NCBI GenBank assembly: GCA_048013815.1
Contig: CM106586.1
Span: 9,982,001 to 10,046,000, forward strand
Direction: 5' to 3'
Length of the DNA: 64,000 bases
Source: Setoptus koraiensis
Taxonomy: Eukaryota; Arthropoda
Positions within the stretch are counted from its first letter, which is position 1; each line of letters opens with the position of its first letter. Under the pieces are notes generated by a model. The model was not told the DNA's origin. It ran no database searches and was given only the letters and a program-made list of their open reading frames with translations. Below, in pieces: positions 28,160-40,925 of the stretch. A program made the translations under genes and the position numbers.

Positions 28160-30917
28160 CAGGTGCCACAAGCGCGCTCTGCCAGTTATTGCATAAATTA
28201 TCGGCATTCCGGATACTGTCCGGGCCGGTGCGACGGGCCGGTGCGACGGGCCGCCGAGACGGGCCGCCGATGGCCGGAGATGGATTGTTAAGCTCGCGCA
28301 AACAAGCGGCGTCGGACCCCAATCCATCTAGCTCACCTGTTTGCGGTCGGCCCTTTGGCCCGCGCCGGCCCGATGAGCGCACAATCGGGCAGCCAAATTA
28401 TTGTGCCACATTGCACGCTGTGCCACTTGGCATGTTGTGCTATATGGAAACGAGTTGTCGGGGGCGAGCGCTGCGACAAATAAACAACTTGGTTCAACGC
28501 AGCCAGACGCTCTATTGGGCGCTAATCCCATTTTACACACACACGCACGCAGACAATGATCGATGCAACTTTGCAAATCTCGCTATTGTCACAACACAAT
28601 TATTGTTGCGTAATATTGTGCCTGGGATGCGCACAATGACGCTCACAATGCAATAATAATGATGATACAATGTTCACATTTGCGGCGCTCTGGCAAAATG
28701 CGGCCCGATACAGTGTTCGCGTTGGCGCGGGCGCGGGCTCGGGTCTCGAGACGAAACGCGGGCGAAACGCGAGACGAAACCGGGCGAAACTCGAGGCGAA
28801 ACGCGAGGCGGAAGAGCAAGCCAAAGCCAGCTTACCTATGGAGCGTGCGGCGGCAAGTGCCGTTTTGGCACGATCCGCTCCGCAGTGCGCACCGCTGCGG
28901 TGCTAGGCTGACCCGGGCCCCATGTTCGCGTATGCCCGTCGACGACATACGTTGCAGGCTCGTCGAGCGCCTTCGAGAGCGCAACATCGCGCCTTGCGAG
29001 GGCGAGCGCCCAACTTTCGCGGGCTCGTCGCGAGTCCTCGCAGTCCCGTCAGCAGAGTCTGGCCCGTGCGCCGGCCGATCGACCGTCAGTCCGCGAGCGC
29101 GCGGCCGGCGGCCGGTGACGGGCAACGGATAAATGGGATCTCGCTCTGCGAAAGTCCCGCGTCAAGCGCGCGATTATTGCTCCCCATGCGATCGCGTATC
29201 ATCGACTCAATGCGGCGGCATAAGCGAGCGATCGCTGCTATCATTACGTCATAATCATATTTTAGTCGGCAAAGTGGTCGCCCCCGTTTGACGGCCGACG
29301 TCGAGACGCTCACGACTGGCGAGTTACGAGACGACGAGAGACGCAATTTGTATTGTCGTGTCTTTGTTTTGCCGCTGTCACAATTGTAAATTGTAAATTG
29401 GTCAGCAAAAAACAAAATTGAGGCCACAAATTGAAATAAACAACCAAACAATAAATCACAGCGCGCCCGGCGTCATTATTTGCGCATTACATCGGGCATT
29501 ATTATTGTTATTGCCAGCTAACCAGCAGCTCACCAGCGGCCCCATTGCCCGTTACAAATCGGCTAGAAGTTGCTGGTTTAAATCGGCTGAGTTGCTGTTG
29601 GACATTGCAGCAACTGCGACTGGCGCCGCTGTTGTCGGTGCTCAACGGTTGTTGTTGTTGTTGTTGCTGCCGGGGCCCCATTGATATATGATCGAGATAG
29701 TATTAGCTTAATTGGTGTGAGAGGCTGATATTACGCTGATATTAGGCCGATTTATTTATTACACAAGCTCAACTCGCCAACGAGTATCAGTGAGCGGCGT
29801 ATGGTGGTGAAAATGATCGACCAATTCAACCGAGGCCCAGACAGATGCAGTCAGACAGTAAACATTGGAGCAAAATTAGATGTGTTTTGTTTGAAGAATG
29901 ATGACGTAATTACTCAGCCCGATTCACGTTGTTAGAACTTATCGCTTAGAAGTTGCGCGAAAAGAGGGGCCCCTTCTTTTGCTAAAACAAACACGGCGAT
30001 ACAATCACGGCGATACCCGCTCGCCGATACTCGTAGCGACACAGATACAACGCGCAGCGACGAAAACTCGGCGAGACCCATTTGAAAGTTTTCACTCTCT
30101 GTCTCCTTGGCTGATCCAGTGGGCGCCACTGCGGGCCCGTCCAGCGCCACTGCGGGCCCACTGGGCGCCGTGGGCCCGTTTTGTCCGTGGGCCCGTTTTG
30201 TCCGCGGGCCCGTTCGGCCGCAATCGGCGCCAGAATTGGGCTGAATTCGAACCGGGCAAGCGACGCTCCAAACGAGCCGACCGGCCGAGCGACCGGGCCG
30301 GCCCAAGATGCGGCCCGAGGGGCGCTGGCTACTGCGTGGCTATATATTAACTTGTGCAACACCCACACGCATTATTTGGTATCTGGATAAATTATTTGCG
30401 CTTTGAATAATGACGAATAGCTATTGGCGAAACGCGCCAAAATGCGCCGAAACGCGGCACTGGCGACTGGAAACTAATCTAAACTTAGTGTTGCCACTAA
30501 GCTGAAATAAACTCAACTGGGCCAGCCAAACTGAAATAAACCGAAACAAACCGAAACAAACCGAAACAAACCGAAATAAACTGAAATAAAAGCAATTCAA
30601 CGGGGCGCGATTCAATCTAGCTGCGACTCTATTGCGAATTCAATTCAATTCAATTCAATTTGAGCCTTAAACTACCGCGCTGCCAATCTCCGTCCCGCTC
30701 TATCCGCTGTTTGTGTGGCTGCCTGACAAACAATTGGGGCCCCCGATTCTGGCTGGCCTCGTCAGCTCGGCGAGCCCCTCGCAGTGAGACTGTCACTGGG
30801 CCCCACTGACGAGGCCTGCCGACAGTGTCTGTTGTAGATGTGCATGCAAAGTAGCTAACTGGCCGGCCAGATGATGATTATATTTTGGCAATGATGGCAG
30901 CGCCAGCTTATGTTCTA

Positions 30918-31003
30918 GTCGGGCTTGTCGGGCTGGTCGGGCTAGTCGGGCTGGTCGGGCTGGTCGGGCTGGTCGGGCTGGTCGGGCTGGTCGGGCTGGT
31001 CGG
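30918..31003. repeat. 9-bp tandem repeat (GGGCTGGTC)n
   Basis: Nine to ten copies of GGGCTGGTC with single-base variants in the first units. It keeps one frame open as Gly-Leu-Val repeats, but I see no gene around it. Confidence 0.92.
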
Positions 31004-33068
31004 GGGCCCAAAGTCGCTCAGCGGTGTGTGTTTGCGGGACTGTGCAGTTGAAGTTTTTGCCGGGGTGTCGCGCGTCGCGAATCCGTTGCAATCCGTCGCT
31101 GTTGCCGTTGTCGCCGCTGAATTGGAGGCTCGGCAAGCGGTGATGCCGTTGCATCGATGCGGACCCCTCGCAAAGCCGCCCAAAGTGTTTGCGATGCGGC
31201 TGCTGGTGTTATTGTGATGTAATAGCTACAAATAAAGTTTATTTATTTGTAGTGGCGGATTAGTTACTCGTGTGGCGCCCTCCTGTTTGTGTAGCGGCTG
31301 CCGCTGTGTCGTTATTGGGCCAATAGTTGGTGTCGTCGCCGCCGCCGATGATGTCACTACATCGATCGGGCGCCACATCGAGCGGACGCTTCACGCACCG
31401 AGCCGCGGAACACAGCTACACCCGGCGGCTGTACCCAGCTGTATCCAGCGTAGATCCGGCTATTGGGAGCAGGGCCGGCCAGCAGCCGCCGAAAAGCGGC
31501 ACGGGCACGCAACGACCGACTAACAAGTGACCAGAAGCGAAAGAGTTTAGAGTGGCCCGGCTCGCCGGCGATCCGCGACGTGCGGCCGGCGAGTCGCTAT
31601 TGGAGGCCAACTAAGAGCGGGCCCGCTTGCCTCTGCTGGCGGATATTGGCGCCCTCTTGATCGCCGGCCAGCGAGCCACTTGCCGGCTGAATCGGTCGTA
31701 CTGAATCGGTCGGGCTGAATCGGCCGGACATCGCTGGCGCCGCTGCGGACGGACCGATCGCGACTCGCGAGCCTAATGCCCAGATCCGATTGCAGCGCCA
31801 AATGCACCAAAGTTACCGCTGTCGCGGGTGCACCTTTTGCACGAGCCCGGTGCACCCGTGACACCGGCCCACATGTCGGCCGAGTGCGGCGCGTGGGCGA
31901 ACACCCGCGCCGCGGCTCGGTGCGGCGCCCGTTGACTGGCACCGGCAGCCAGCTCGAGCCTCGACTTATGGTGGGTTGAGCGGCCAAAAGAAGCCATACA
32001 ACAACGAGTGGCGCTAAACTGGCGCTTTATGCCCGACCGAATGGTTATATAACCTCCAAATAAGGTCGGCCGAATAACGGTGCGGCTCGTGATTACGTAA
32101 CTTGCTCGTAACTGTTGTCGGCGCTGGTCCACTAACGCTGCCGGTGAGTATAGCTGGCTGGCCCCGTAGCTGGCGAGTGGAACAGACAGTTTATTTCTCG
32201 GTTCTTTGACTGGCTCTGACTAGTTGTCGGGCCGGCCGCCAGTGCGACTTGGCGACGCGAGCCGACAACTGCAAATAGCCGCAAATGGGTCACATTGGCG
32301 CCCATTTGTCGCTATTTGGCGCCCTCTACGCTAGTTAGCGCAACTATGAGCCGGCCCGATCGATCGCTGTTGTCGCACGAGGATTGTAGGCGATTGCATC
32401 ATTTCCTAGTGACAAGCAAACAACAACAACAACAACAGCAAATTACGTCACATTCAGTGTCATTGGCTTTGCTCTTTGGCCGCCCACGTCATTGCAGGCG
32501 AGGGGCCCCAGCGCGTGGAAAGGGCACGCCAAAGGGCTCATGTCACGTCCGGTGGCGCGTTTGGCAACTACGCACAAACACACACACACACAAATACACG
32601 TATGAACGTATAAAAAGTCGATAATATTGTCATCATCTCGTGCAGTGGTCAGCAATCATCGGGGGCGCCACACGAAGCCCGATGGGTGCAACGGGAGCGG
32701 CCAGAGATTAGCGCGCCGCGTTGCGTAACACCGGCCAAACAACAATGCGCGCATCACAATACGTGCGCAGTACGTGCGCAATACGTGCGCGCCTCCACAA
32801 ATAAATGAGTGATAAATAGTGGCCACTTAATAACTCATCACAAATCTCCCATCATCGATCTTGTTGCGATTGATACAATTGAAGACACTGAGCGGCCATT
32901 GTTGTTGCCTCTACAACGGCGATGGTTGCGGCCGAGCGGCGCCACAATTCGTGCTGCCGGGCGCCCGTTGTGCGGCTGCCGGGCCGGACTCGCTGGACCG
33001 CGCAGTCTAGTCCGCAGCACCGGAAACGGGCCGGCGGCGCAAATATTGTTCCAGTTGTTTGGGCTGGC

Positions 33069-33151
33069 TGTGGCGACTCGCCACTGAACACTGTGACCAG
33101 ATCGCCACTGACCATCGTGACCAGATCGCCACTGACCATTGTGACCAGACC
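33069..33151. repeat. 24-bp tandem repeat
   Basis: Two nearly exact copies of a unit beginning GTGACCAGATCGCCACTGAC, with partial copies on either side. Confidence 0.85.
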
Positions 33152-33699
33152 GAGCCCGCCGACTGTCCGACTGTCCGTTTGTCCGTTTGTCCGGTTCGCG
33201 GGCCGGCCCCGCAAGCTAAACTAACAAACTGACCGTCGACTGCGCAATGAGTGAAAAGCAACGAAAAGCGTCGCTCATCATGGTACACGTATGACGATCG
33301 TGCCGATATAAATATCACAAGTGTCATAAATGTCGCAAACATATGAACACGTTTGGCTGTTGTGATGCAACGATCAATTTGTTGTCACAATTTTGTCGGT
33401 CGGCCCATGTCGTTTCGTTGCGCCCTCTACGCGACATGTAGCGCAACCGAGCCAAACACATGCGGTAATCCAACAAAACATGACGTAACAAGCGGCAACG
33501 CAGTCGCCCACTGTGATCGCCGCCAACTTGTGTGATCGCCCCTTTCGTCGATTCGGGACACTCCAAACGGACGATCGGGGTGCCCCGAATGGGACGGACT
33601 CGCCACACTGGCCCGGCCACTGGCTCGACGGACGCGGGCGACAGATCGAGTCGGGCATTTGTGTGGCGCAACAACGGACCCGCACCAACAGATGACGAG

Positions 33700-33727
33700 C
33701 GCTTGTATTCACGCGTGAATACAAGCG
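33700..33727. repeat. Perfect 28-bp palindrome
   Basis: Two fully complementary 14-bp halves (CGCTTGTATTCACG and its complement) meet without a spacer. The core ATTCACGCGTGAAT recurs at 55707-55720. Confidence 0.92.
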
Positions 33728-34257
33728 AGCATCCAGGTAAGGAGAGCGGCGACAGGTAGGGGGCGCAAAAACAAATTAGTAGCGTGATATTACAATTGCC
33801 TGGCTTGTCAATGAGCGCACAAAATGAGATTGATTGATGGGCGCCCCCGACAAACAAACAAACAAACGAAGAGCAGCGGCAGCCTGGCAAACTTTGCGCT
33901 TGTACGGGCGCTCTGGTGGCTGTAAAATGCCAGCTATCGATCATTAATTAATCCACAGGCAGGCACACAAACAAAGGATAAAAACAATTATGTTGACCAT
34001 GTACTATTGCGCAACACATTTGTATGTATGCTGGGTATACATTGCGGAGTTGATATTGCGGAGTTGATATTGCAGAGTGGATATAATATAAAATAATGTC
34101 GACTTTTTCGCCGCCCTGGCGGCCGACTCGCATATCAGGGCGATAAACTCGACATAATACGCAAGCGTGCGTATATCACGTTGGCGTCAATTTAATTTTG
34201 TTGTCTGGCTTGTATTGCGTAACTTGTAAAAGTGCCCTCAGATACCCCGTATTGCAC

Positions 34258-34310
34258 GGCTATACGGGTGCTATATGGGTGCTGTATGGGTGCTGTATGG
34301 GTGCATGAGG
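34258..34310. repeat. 11-bp tandem repeat (GTGCTGTATGG)
   Basis: About four units; the first ones read GTGCTATATGG. Confidence 0.75.
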
Positions 34311-35050
34311 TATGCAGTGGCCGGTGTGATATATGGCGCTGGGTGAGTCAGAGTTGAGATAGCAAGATTGATTGAAAATGTTGACGGCGGCCTAATCTCT
34401 CTGTGGGGCTCTCGGTGTGCCGTTTCGTTGTGCGCCGGCCTACGGTGATAATAGGAAATGGGTCTCAGGTGGCGCTAATAACACAGTGTGTATTATCGCG
34501 TTGGTTATTACGATATGTTTAACATGGTGCCCCGAGCATGTAAGCGCTCATAAACGGACACACGGTGTCGTCGCGAGCAATATACTCTCGCAAATTGTGA
34601 GTCACAATGGATACAAACAACAGGCGATCATGACGGCGACAGAGACGTGCAATAGTGATAATAATAGCGATGCCAACAGCCCAAGTGAGCAGCCGCCGAT
34701 AGGCGGCGGTGTGCGTGTCAACGGCGCCATTTAACAGTTAACATTTAACACAAATTTGACATGATACCTGGAAAACGGCATAAATGGACGATGCGCAAAC
34801 ATAAGGCACAAAATACAAATATCAGCTGACCCATCTGACACCGACAACCATCCGCTGCAACGCCGAGCGAGCGAAATTGTGTTATTACATCATTGTAATA
34901 ACATAATTATCGTGTTGTGTGTGTGTGTGTGTGTTGCGCAACAACAGTGTCACAAATGTCAGCTCGCGCGCCGGTCAGCTGTTGAGGGATTGCGTGGGAG
35001 TATCTTATCACGTATCATTGGTGCCAATGGTGATTGATGATGCGCCTCTA

Positions 35051-35128
35051 CTGGCCACTCGCTGAACTGACCAGTTACTCAGTTAGCCGGTCACTGAGCT
35101 GAGCTGGTCAGTTTAGCGAGCTGGCCAG
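35051..35128. repeat. Pre-miRNA-sized hairpin
   Basis: Arm 35051-35074 pairs with arm 35104-35128 with one G-T pair and one bulged base. The loop of about 29 bases itself holds a short complementary pair (CTCAGT/ACTGAG). Total length is 78 bases. No known microRNA was recognised. Confidence 0.7.
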
Positions 35129-36596
35129 TTTAGTGACTGTCATCGGCGTCGGTGGTGGCGCTGTCACGCTGACAGGTGAGTCATGTATTGCGTCATTGGT
35201 GTGACCGGTGCCAATACTCCATTGGGTCAATACTGTTGGCAATGCCAACACAAACACCAGCCATGTGACAGCGCCAAATATGACGCGTTATGTGCAATAG
35301 ACACTGTCGCTAATAACTGTGCCGTCCGGCACTCGCACAACTGTTGTCCGGCACAACTGCTGTCCGGCACAACTGTTGTCCGGCCGCCCCACTGTGCGCC
35401 CGCACAGATAAACGCGCGTGACGGGGCCCATTCAATGGGCCCCATAGGCCCTTGTGTGCCGCGATTGTGCGCGTGAGCATGATTGCGCGCACAGACAGAG
35501 CCGCGCCGCGACTCGCGGGGCACAGATACGTTATTTGATACGTTATTTTTATCGAATTACCTGACAGTTTGTTTGTATAATGTCGTGCCGTAATGCTCTG
35601 CAGGGGCCCCGGCGCTCGTCACGTGCTCGCTGGGCCAAAATACCACTGGCACCGCCGGGAAAGTTGCCCGCACAGGCACCCCGCCAAGGTACCGCTACAA
35701 AAGTAGCGGCGCGGAGCGCGTTGCGTGCGCGCCGCCGGCAAGCGCAACTTCCAGCGGCGGCCCCTCGCCAGAATCTCGCCAACTCTTGCCAGAGTCCGAC
35801 GGCGCCCCCACCAAACTGACGGCGTGCGTGCCTACGTGACACTGGCACAATTGTCGCCAGAGTATAAATTAATTAATTTAGATGTGACTCGTGCGTCGCT
35901 AATAGCGGCCCGCCGGGGACAAACAAGCGACGACAAACAGCAAAGTGCCAGCGTCGCCATTATGTAACATTATTCAAATCATTTCAGTTGGTTTGTTTGT
36001 GCAATTGTTTGTGTGCGTCGCCGGCTCAAGTCAGCAAAACCCAAATCACTGCCGCACAGATTACAAACAACAACAGGGCAACAAGATACCCGCGGTGATC
36101 TCTGACATGCCGAGCGCCGTCCGGTGTCGCTGCCAGCGCCGCCGTATAGGCCTGGCGTACCTGGCGGGCCCGCGATGTTATTGCGGCAGCGCCGCCGCCA
36201 TTACGTAATAATCGCCGGGCGCCGAGTCGAGCCGCCGGTGCGTAATAATCGGCCAGCGCCTAATAATGGCGCCGCCGCGCATGTAATAACATCGTCGGGT
36301 GCGCCCTGTAATAATACCCGTGCCGTCGCACCGCGCTACCGTCACGCTGCACATCCGCATGTGCGGCGCGACGGGCCAGCAGCGATGTCGCCCCGGCCGC
36401 GATGTCTCCCCAGCCGCGATGTATCCCCAGCAGCGGCCCCGGCGAACACCGGGGCGCCCGCCGAAACTTCGGCAGCCAGCGCCGGCCCGAAATTTTGGCA
36501 GCCAGAGCGGCCGAAAGCCAGCCCGCGCCCGCCCGTCTAGGCGTACCTGTCACTACATGCCAGATATACACATATATCTAGCATATCCTGATATTT

Positions 36597-36622
36597 GTAT
36601 ATATATATATATATATATATAG
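36597..36622. repeat. (TA)n microsatellite inside an inverted repeat
   Basis: About a dozen TA units flanked by TATCCTGATAT on the left and ATATCAGGATA on the right, so the segment could extrude as a cruciform. Confidence 0.8.
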
Positions 36623-38290
36623 ATATATCAGGATACATGTAGTCGGTGGCGCGTTTTAGCCGGTCTCGGTCGGCGCGGATCGGATTGCGTCACAGCGTGC
36701 TGCTCGGCGGCGGCCCGGGCGGCCCCATTAACAGCCGGCGGCCCGTTTTAATGGGCGCCGGCTGAAAGTGTAAAACTGACGCTGCTGCAGTTGATTTTAT
36801 TTGATAAAATCGCGAGCCAAAAACAAATCGCAGCGACTCGCTCAAATCAAATTTATTACGCCGGCAACCGGATCTGGCCGGCGCTGCAAGTTGATCGTTA
36901 GCTCACATCACCTGGCTCCGCTTGCCGGCCCGGCCCGGCTTATACGGTGGCTTGTACAAGCTGGCTCATGCTGCCAGCTATGCAGCGGGCCGGCCCGCAG
37001 TTGCCGTTGCCGGCGGCACATAATGTGCGGCCGGATAATATCCGCACCGGGCGACGCTGCCCGTCGACGATGAGGCCCGTCATGAATATTCAATTAAGCC
37101 ATTGTCGGATATTGTGCGCGCCACTGGCCGGCCCCCCATTCACGACAAACGCCAGTCCGGGCAAACGACAGTCGCTTCGGCCGGGCGAGACGCGACTCAC
37201 CGGACACTTGATTATGGCTCTATTTATATGACTGTTTGCCGCATTTGGTATGCGCAGGGCCCCTTTTTTGCATGTATTTTTAACTAACTTCACTTCACTT
37301 CAATGGCGTCACTTAGCGTGCCCATTAGCGTGCCAACTGGCCTTGTGCCGCGGGCCTCCCACGCACCGTGCACCTTTGCAGGCACGTGGAAAGCGGACAG
37401 TCGACAGTCGAGCTTCTCGGCTATTGGCGCATTCTCGATATCGTGCTCAATTAAAACGTGTAATCTGTCCAATTGAAGCAATGTCGCTGCCGGGCGCACC
37501 TCTGGCCGGCCCTCCGCGTACCTCGACGCGCTCGACATACCCCGACGCGCCTCGACATTCGCCGTACGCGCTTGGAGCGGCGCGCGTTCAGCAAAGCTCA
37601 CGATCGTCGATGGTCGAGCGGCCGCGGGCTTGCGCGCCTCCCTGCCGGCGCCCGACCGAGCGGCCTCCGAACGCCTCACGCCTTTAGCCAGCCAGCACCA
37701 GCGGCACTGTCCGACTGGACCGTTCGCACCGGATGGCGGGCCAAGTGACAAGCCCGGGTTCGAGCTAATGGTTGTCGAGCCGCCGTTCGGGGCAATGGTT
37801 GTCGAGCCACGGCCAGTTGGGAGCGGCCGGCCCGGGCGGCGGGCAAACAACGACGGCGCACAACCGGCAAATTAGTGGCCATTCAATGGGTCAACAGGCC
37901 AACCGTGGGCACACTGGGCGCCGTTGGGCACGGCGGCATTGGGCCGGCAGTTTACGGGCAGCGACGCATGTAAATTATCCGCGTTTGTGTCGTCGTTGTC
38001 GTGGCGCTGGTCATTGTCATTATTGTTATTGTTGCCATTATTGGCGCTGCGAGGCGGCTTGACCGTCGCGCAAGTCTGGGCCAACTCTGGCCAGTGTTGG
38101 CCCGAAACTGGCCAGTGTATCGGCTGAAACTTGCCAGAGCCCGGCCGGTCGGCGGGCCGTCGCGTCCGACCGAGTTTGGCGGCAAACTATGAGAGACTGT
38201 GAGAGCAATAAGCGCACAATGGCCCGACTTGACTCGGCGCGATTGTTGCCGCGTGATCGCCAATATCGCGACTCGCGACCGGCGATATTT

Positions 38291-38318
38291 GCAAATGTCG
38301 GGCCGGCCCGACATTTGC
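38291..38318. repeat. Perfect 28-bp palindrome
   Basis: Two 14-bp halves (GCAAATGTCGGGCC and its complement) join at a GGCCGGCC centre. Confidence 0.92.
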
Positions 38319-38880
38319 CAACGAGCAAACAGTTTAGTGAAAAATTTGTGCACAATTCGCTATTCTTCGTTTGTTTGTCTCAAGTGGCCGCGCTGGATGC
38401 CGACGCCGGCCTCTTGTCCGGCGGTGCGCTTCTCGTCCGCCGGTCCGACTCTCGTCCGCCGGTCGCCGTGTGACGGCGCTTACGTAACGGCGATTACGTA
38501 ACGGTGCAAAGGTACGGCTTATGTACTCGTGCTCATGCAACGGTGAGACAGTGGCCAGTTTGCAGCTGCCGGCCGCCAGTTGGCAGTTGTGAGTCACCGG
38601 TGAGCCTGTTTATTATTATCTATTATTTATTATCTGGGGGCGATCGGCGGCGAGCGGCGCAAACAATGCAGCGCAAAGGGGGCCAACTTGACAACTATTG
38701 CATTTTACAGCAGTCGCTACTCGTGCGCCTATTACATAATATATGTTGTTATATATTGTTGTTTGCCAGAGCCGTTATTGCACGGGGCCGGTGTGTTGCT
38801 GTGTCAAGTTGCTTGCAAATTTGCGAATTTGTGGGTCAAGTTGCTCTGTTTCGAGCAAACGCTCGCTTGTTTGCTGAAGA

Positions 38881-38931
38881 GTCGCAAAGTCGCTAGGTCG
38901 CTCGCAATTGGCGACCTAGCGACTTTGCGAC
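38881..38931. repeat. Perfect hairpin, 21-bp arms
   Basis: Arms 38881-38901 and 38911-38931 are exact reverse complements around a nine-base loop, TCGCAATTG. Confidence 0.9.
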
Positions 38932-40315
38932 AAATTAAGCAAATCGTCAGCACACACACAATTGCATAATGATGAATAGGCACCGGTGGCGCGGCTTGTC
39001 GCCGGCCTAATGTGAAGGTGACCACTTGCCCGACCGCATCGCTAATGGCTTGCGACGCGCCGTGCCAATGAAGCAATTATTTCGGCCACTCAATTCATTT
39101 CTTGTCGCGCTATGTCGGTCGCGGTCTTGCCGCTTGCGAAGCGCCGGCTCGGACCACCGCTAAGCCGTCTCTGGCCGCTTGAGCCGCCCACGTTGCGCTC
39201 AATCCAGCCGTGAAGCAACGTTCGCCGGTTCACTGGATTCTGGCGAGCGGTTTGCGGGTCAAGATTGTGGGCACCGCGCTGGCCAGTTGTGCGAATGTGT
39301 GCCGTCGTATGCGCGCCAGTGGCCAGTCGCCACATAGGGGATCATCATAAAATTTAGCTGATGATACGATAACAATTGAATAAGTGACAACAGAGGCCCG
39401 CCAACCGCATTAGCATCGGACAAATGGCCTGGCCTCGAATTTGTTGGCGCCTAAAGCCCAAATTCAATTAGTGAGCGCACCGTTAATGCACCCGGGCCGC
39501 GCTTGGCTCGGCCGCCACTGCCGCCGCCGCTGCCGGCCCCGTGAACGCGGGCCCCAATGACCGCCGGCCGGCCGGCCGGCCGACTGATTGAGAGTGCAGC
39601 CCATTCAGCGGCTCGTGTGATGAAGTAGCGGGCACAGATTAAATTGGTCAATTGATTATTATTATTATCACTATTTGAATTAGTTTATCCGCTGGCGGGC
39701 CTCGCATGCAGCACGCCCCCGTTTCCAATAAGCGCGCTGTGATGAAATTCATCGGGCGCCGGCGCCGCTCAAGCGCCCCCCGTCTGGCGAGCGGCCCCCG
39801 AATTGGACGCAGCCCGAAACGCAGATACAACCGAGCGAGCCGACACAACCTAGCGACCAGATACAACCGCGCGGGCGGATACAAACAACGACGGATACAA
39901 GCGGCGACGGATACAAACGACGACGTATAAAATTGCCACTGCTCTTTATGCGATCGCAAGGGCGCCAACCGACCCAGTTGAGCTGGCTCAGTTGAAGGCT
40001 GAGTGCCGAGCGACGGGCGCCGCTCGGGCCCGCGAGCCGCGCCAGACGGGCAGCCGTTGCCCGAATAAATGGACAGGGCGCGCACCAAATGAAATGGATC
40101 TGGCAATATCGCGCCACTGCCGGCGCTGCTGGCAATTCAATAGAAAAGTAAGTAGTCATCATAAGTAATGGAGTAGCGGCTGACGAATTTGCGTTTGTTA
40201 CTCACACAGTGGTAATTTTATTTGCTCGCTTATCCGCCGCGAATCGCCTGCAATCGACGCCTCAGCCACGGCGAGGCCGAGCGGGCCCCAGCGAGGCCCG
40301 GCGAGCATGCAGAGA

Positions 40316-40430
40316 GCCCACGCAGAGCCCACGCAGAGCCAACGGAGAGCCTACGGACAGCGTACAGAGAGCATATAGAGAGCATATAGAGAGAGCTTAT
40401 GGAGAGCGTATAGCGGCCATATAGTGGGGC
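40316..40430. repeat. Degenerate tandem repeat, about 11-14 bp units
   Basis: Starts as CAGAGCCCACG-type units and drifts into GAGAGCATATA-type units. Confidence 0.7.
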
Positions 40431-40817
40431 CCCAGCGAGCATCCGCGAGCCGCTATTAGACGAGCTGCGTGCCGGACACGCCAGAGCCCACGGCACTCAC
40501 CCGGCGAGCATATCCAAAGGTTACTGTGTGAACTGTTACTGCGTGGCTCGCGAGCCCCAGCGAGCGGCCCCAAATTGAGTTGCCATTTATTACGTAACGC
40601 GGGGGGCTGCGTCAGACATTTACTGCGTTCGTTATTCAGTATTAAACTTTTCGTGCGCCCTCTTTGTTTGCTTTGTTGTGGGGCCCTTCTGGCGTGCGAG
40701 TGCACCTATCGCTGCATATCGCTGCCCATCGCGCTCGCACACACCCACGCGCATACGTTGCAAATTGTTGGCCGGCCCGCTGGCCGGCCGACGGGTGGGC
40801 GGCTGCCCGCTCCACCC

Positions 40818-40925
40818 GCAGTCGGGACTCCGCAGTCCGGACTCAGCAGTCGGGACTCCGCAGTCCGGACTCAGCAGTCGAGACTCTGCAGTGCGGGCTC
40901 GGCGGTCGGCACTCTGCAGTCCGGA
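40818..40925. repeat. 14-bp tandem repeat (GCAGTCGGGACTCC)
   Basis: Seven to eight alternating units, GCAGTCGGGACTCC and GCAGTCCGGACTCA. Each unit is itself partly self-complementary (GTCCGGAC). Confidence 0.85.

Noticed and set aside
30885-31217. Plus-strand frame with Gly-Leu-Val repeats
   Set aside because: The frame is open only because of the 9-bp minisatellite; flanks show no domain or signal.
34417-34734. Frame with a hydrophobic segment like a signal peptide
   Set aside because: It has no ATG before the hydrophobic part and no recognised similarity.
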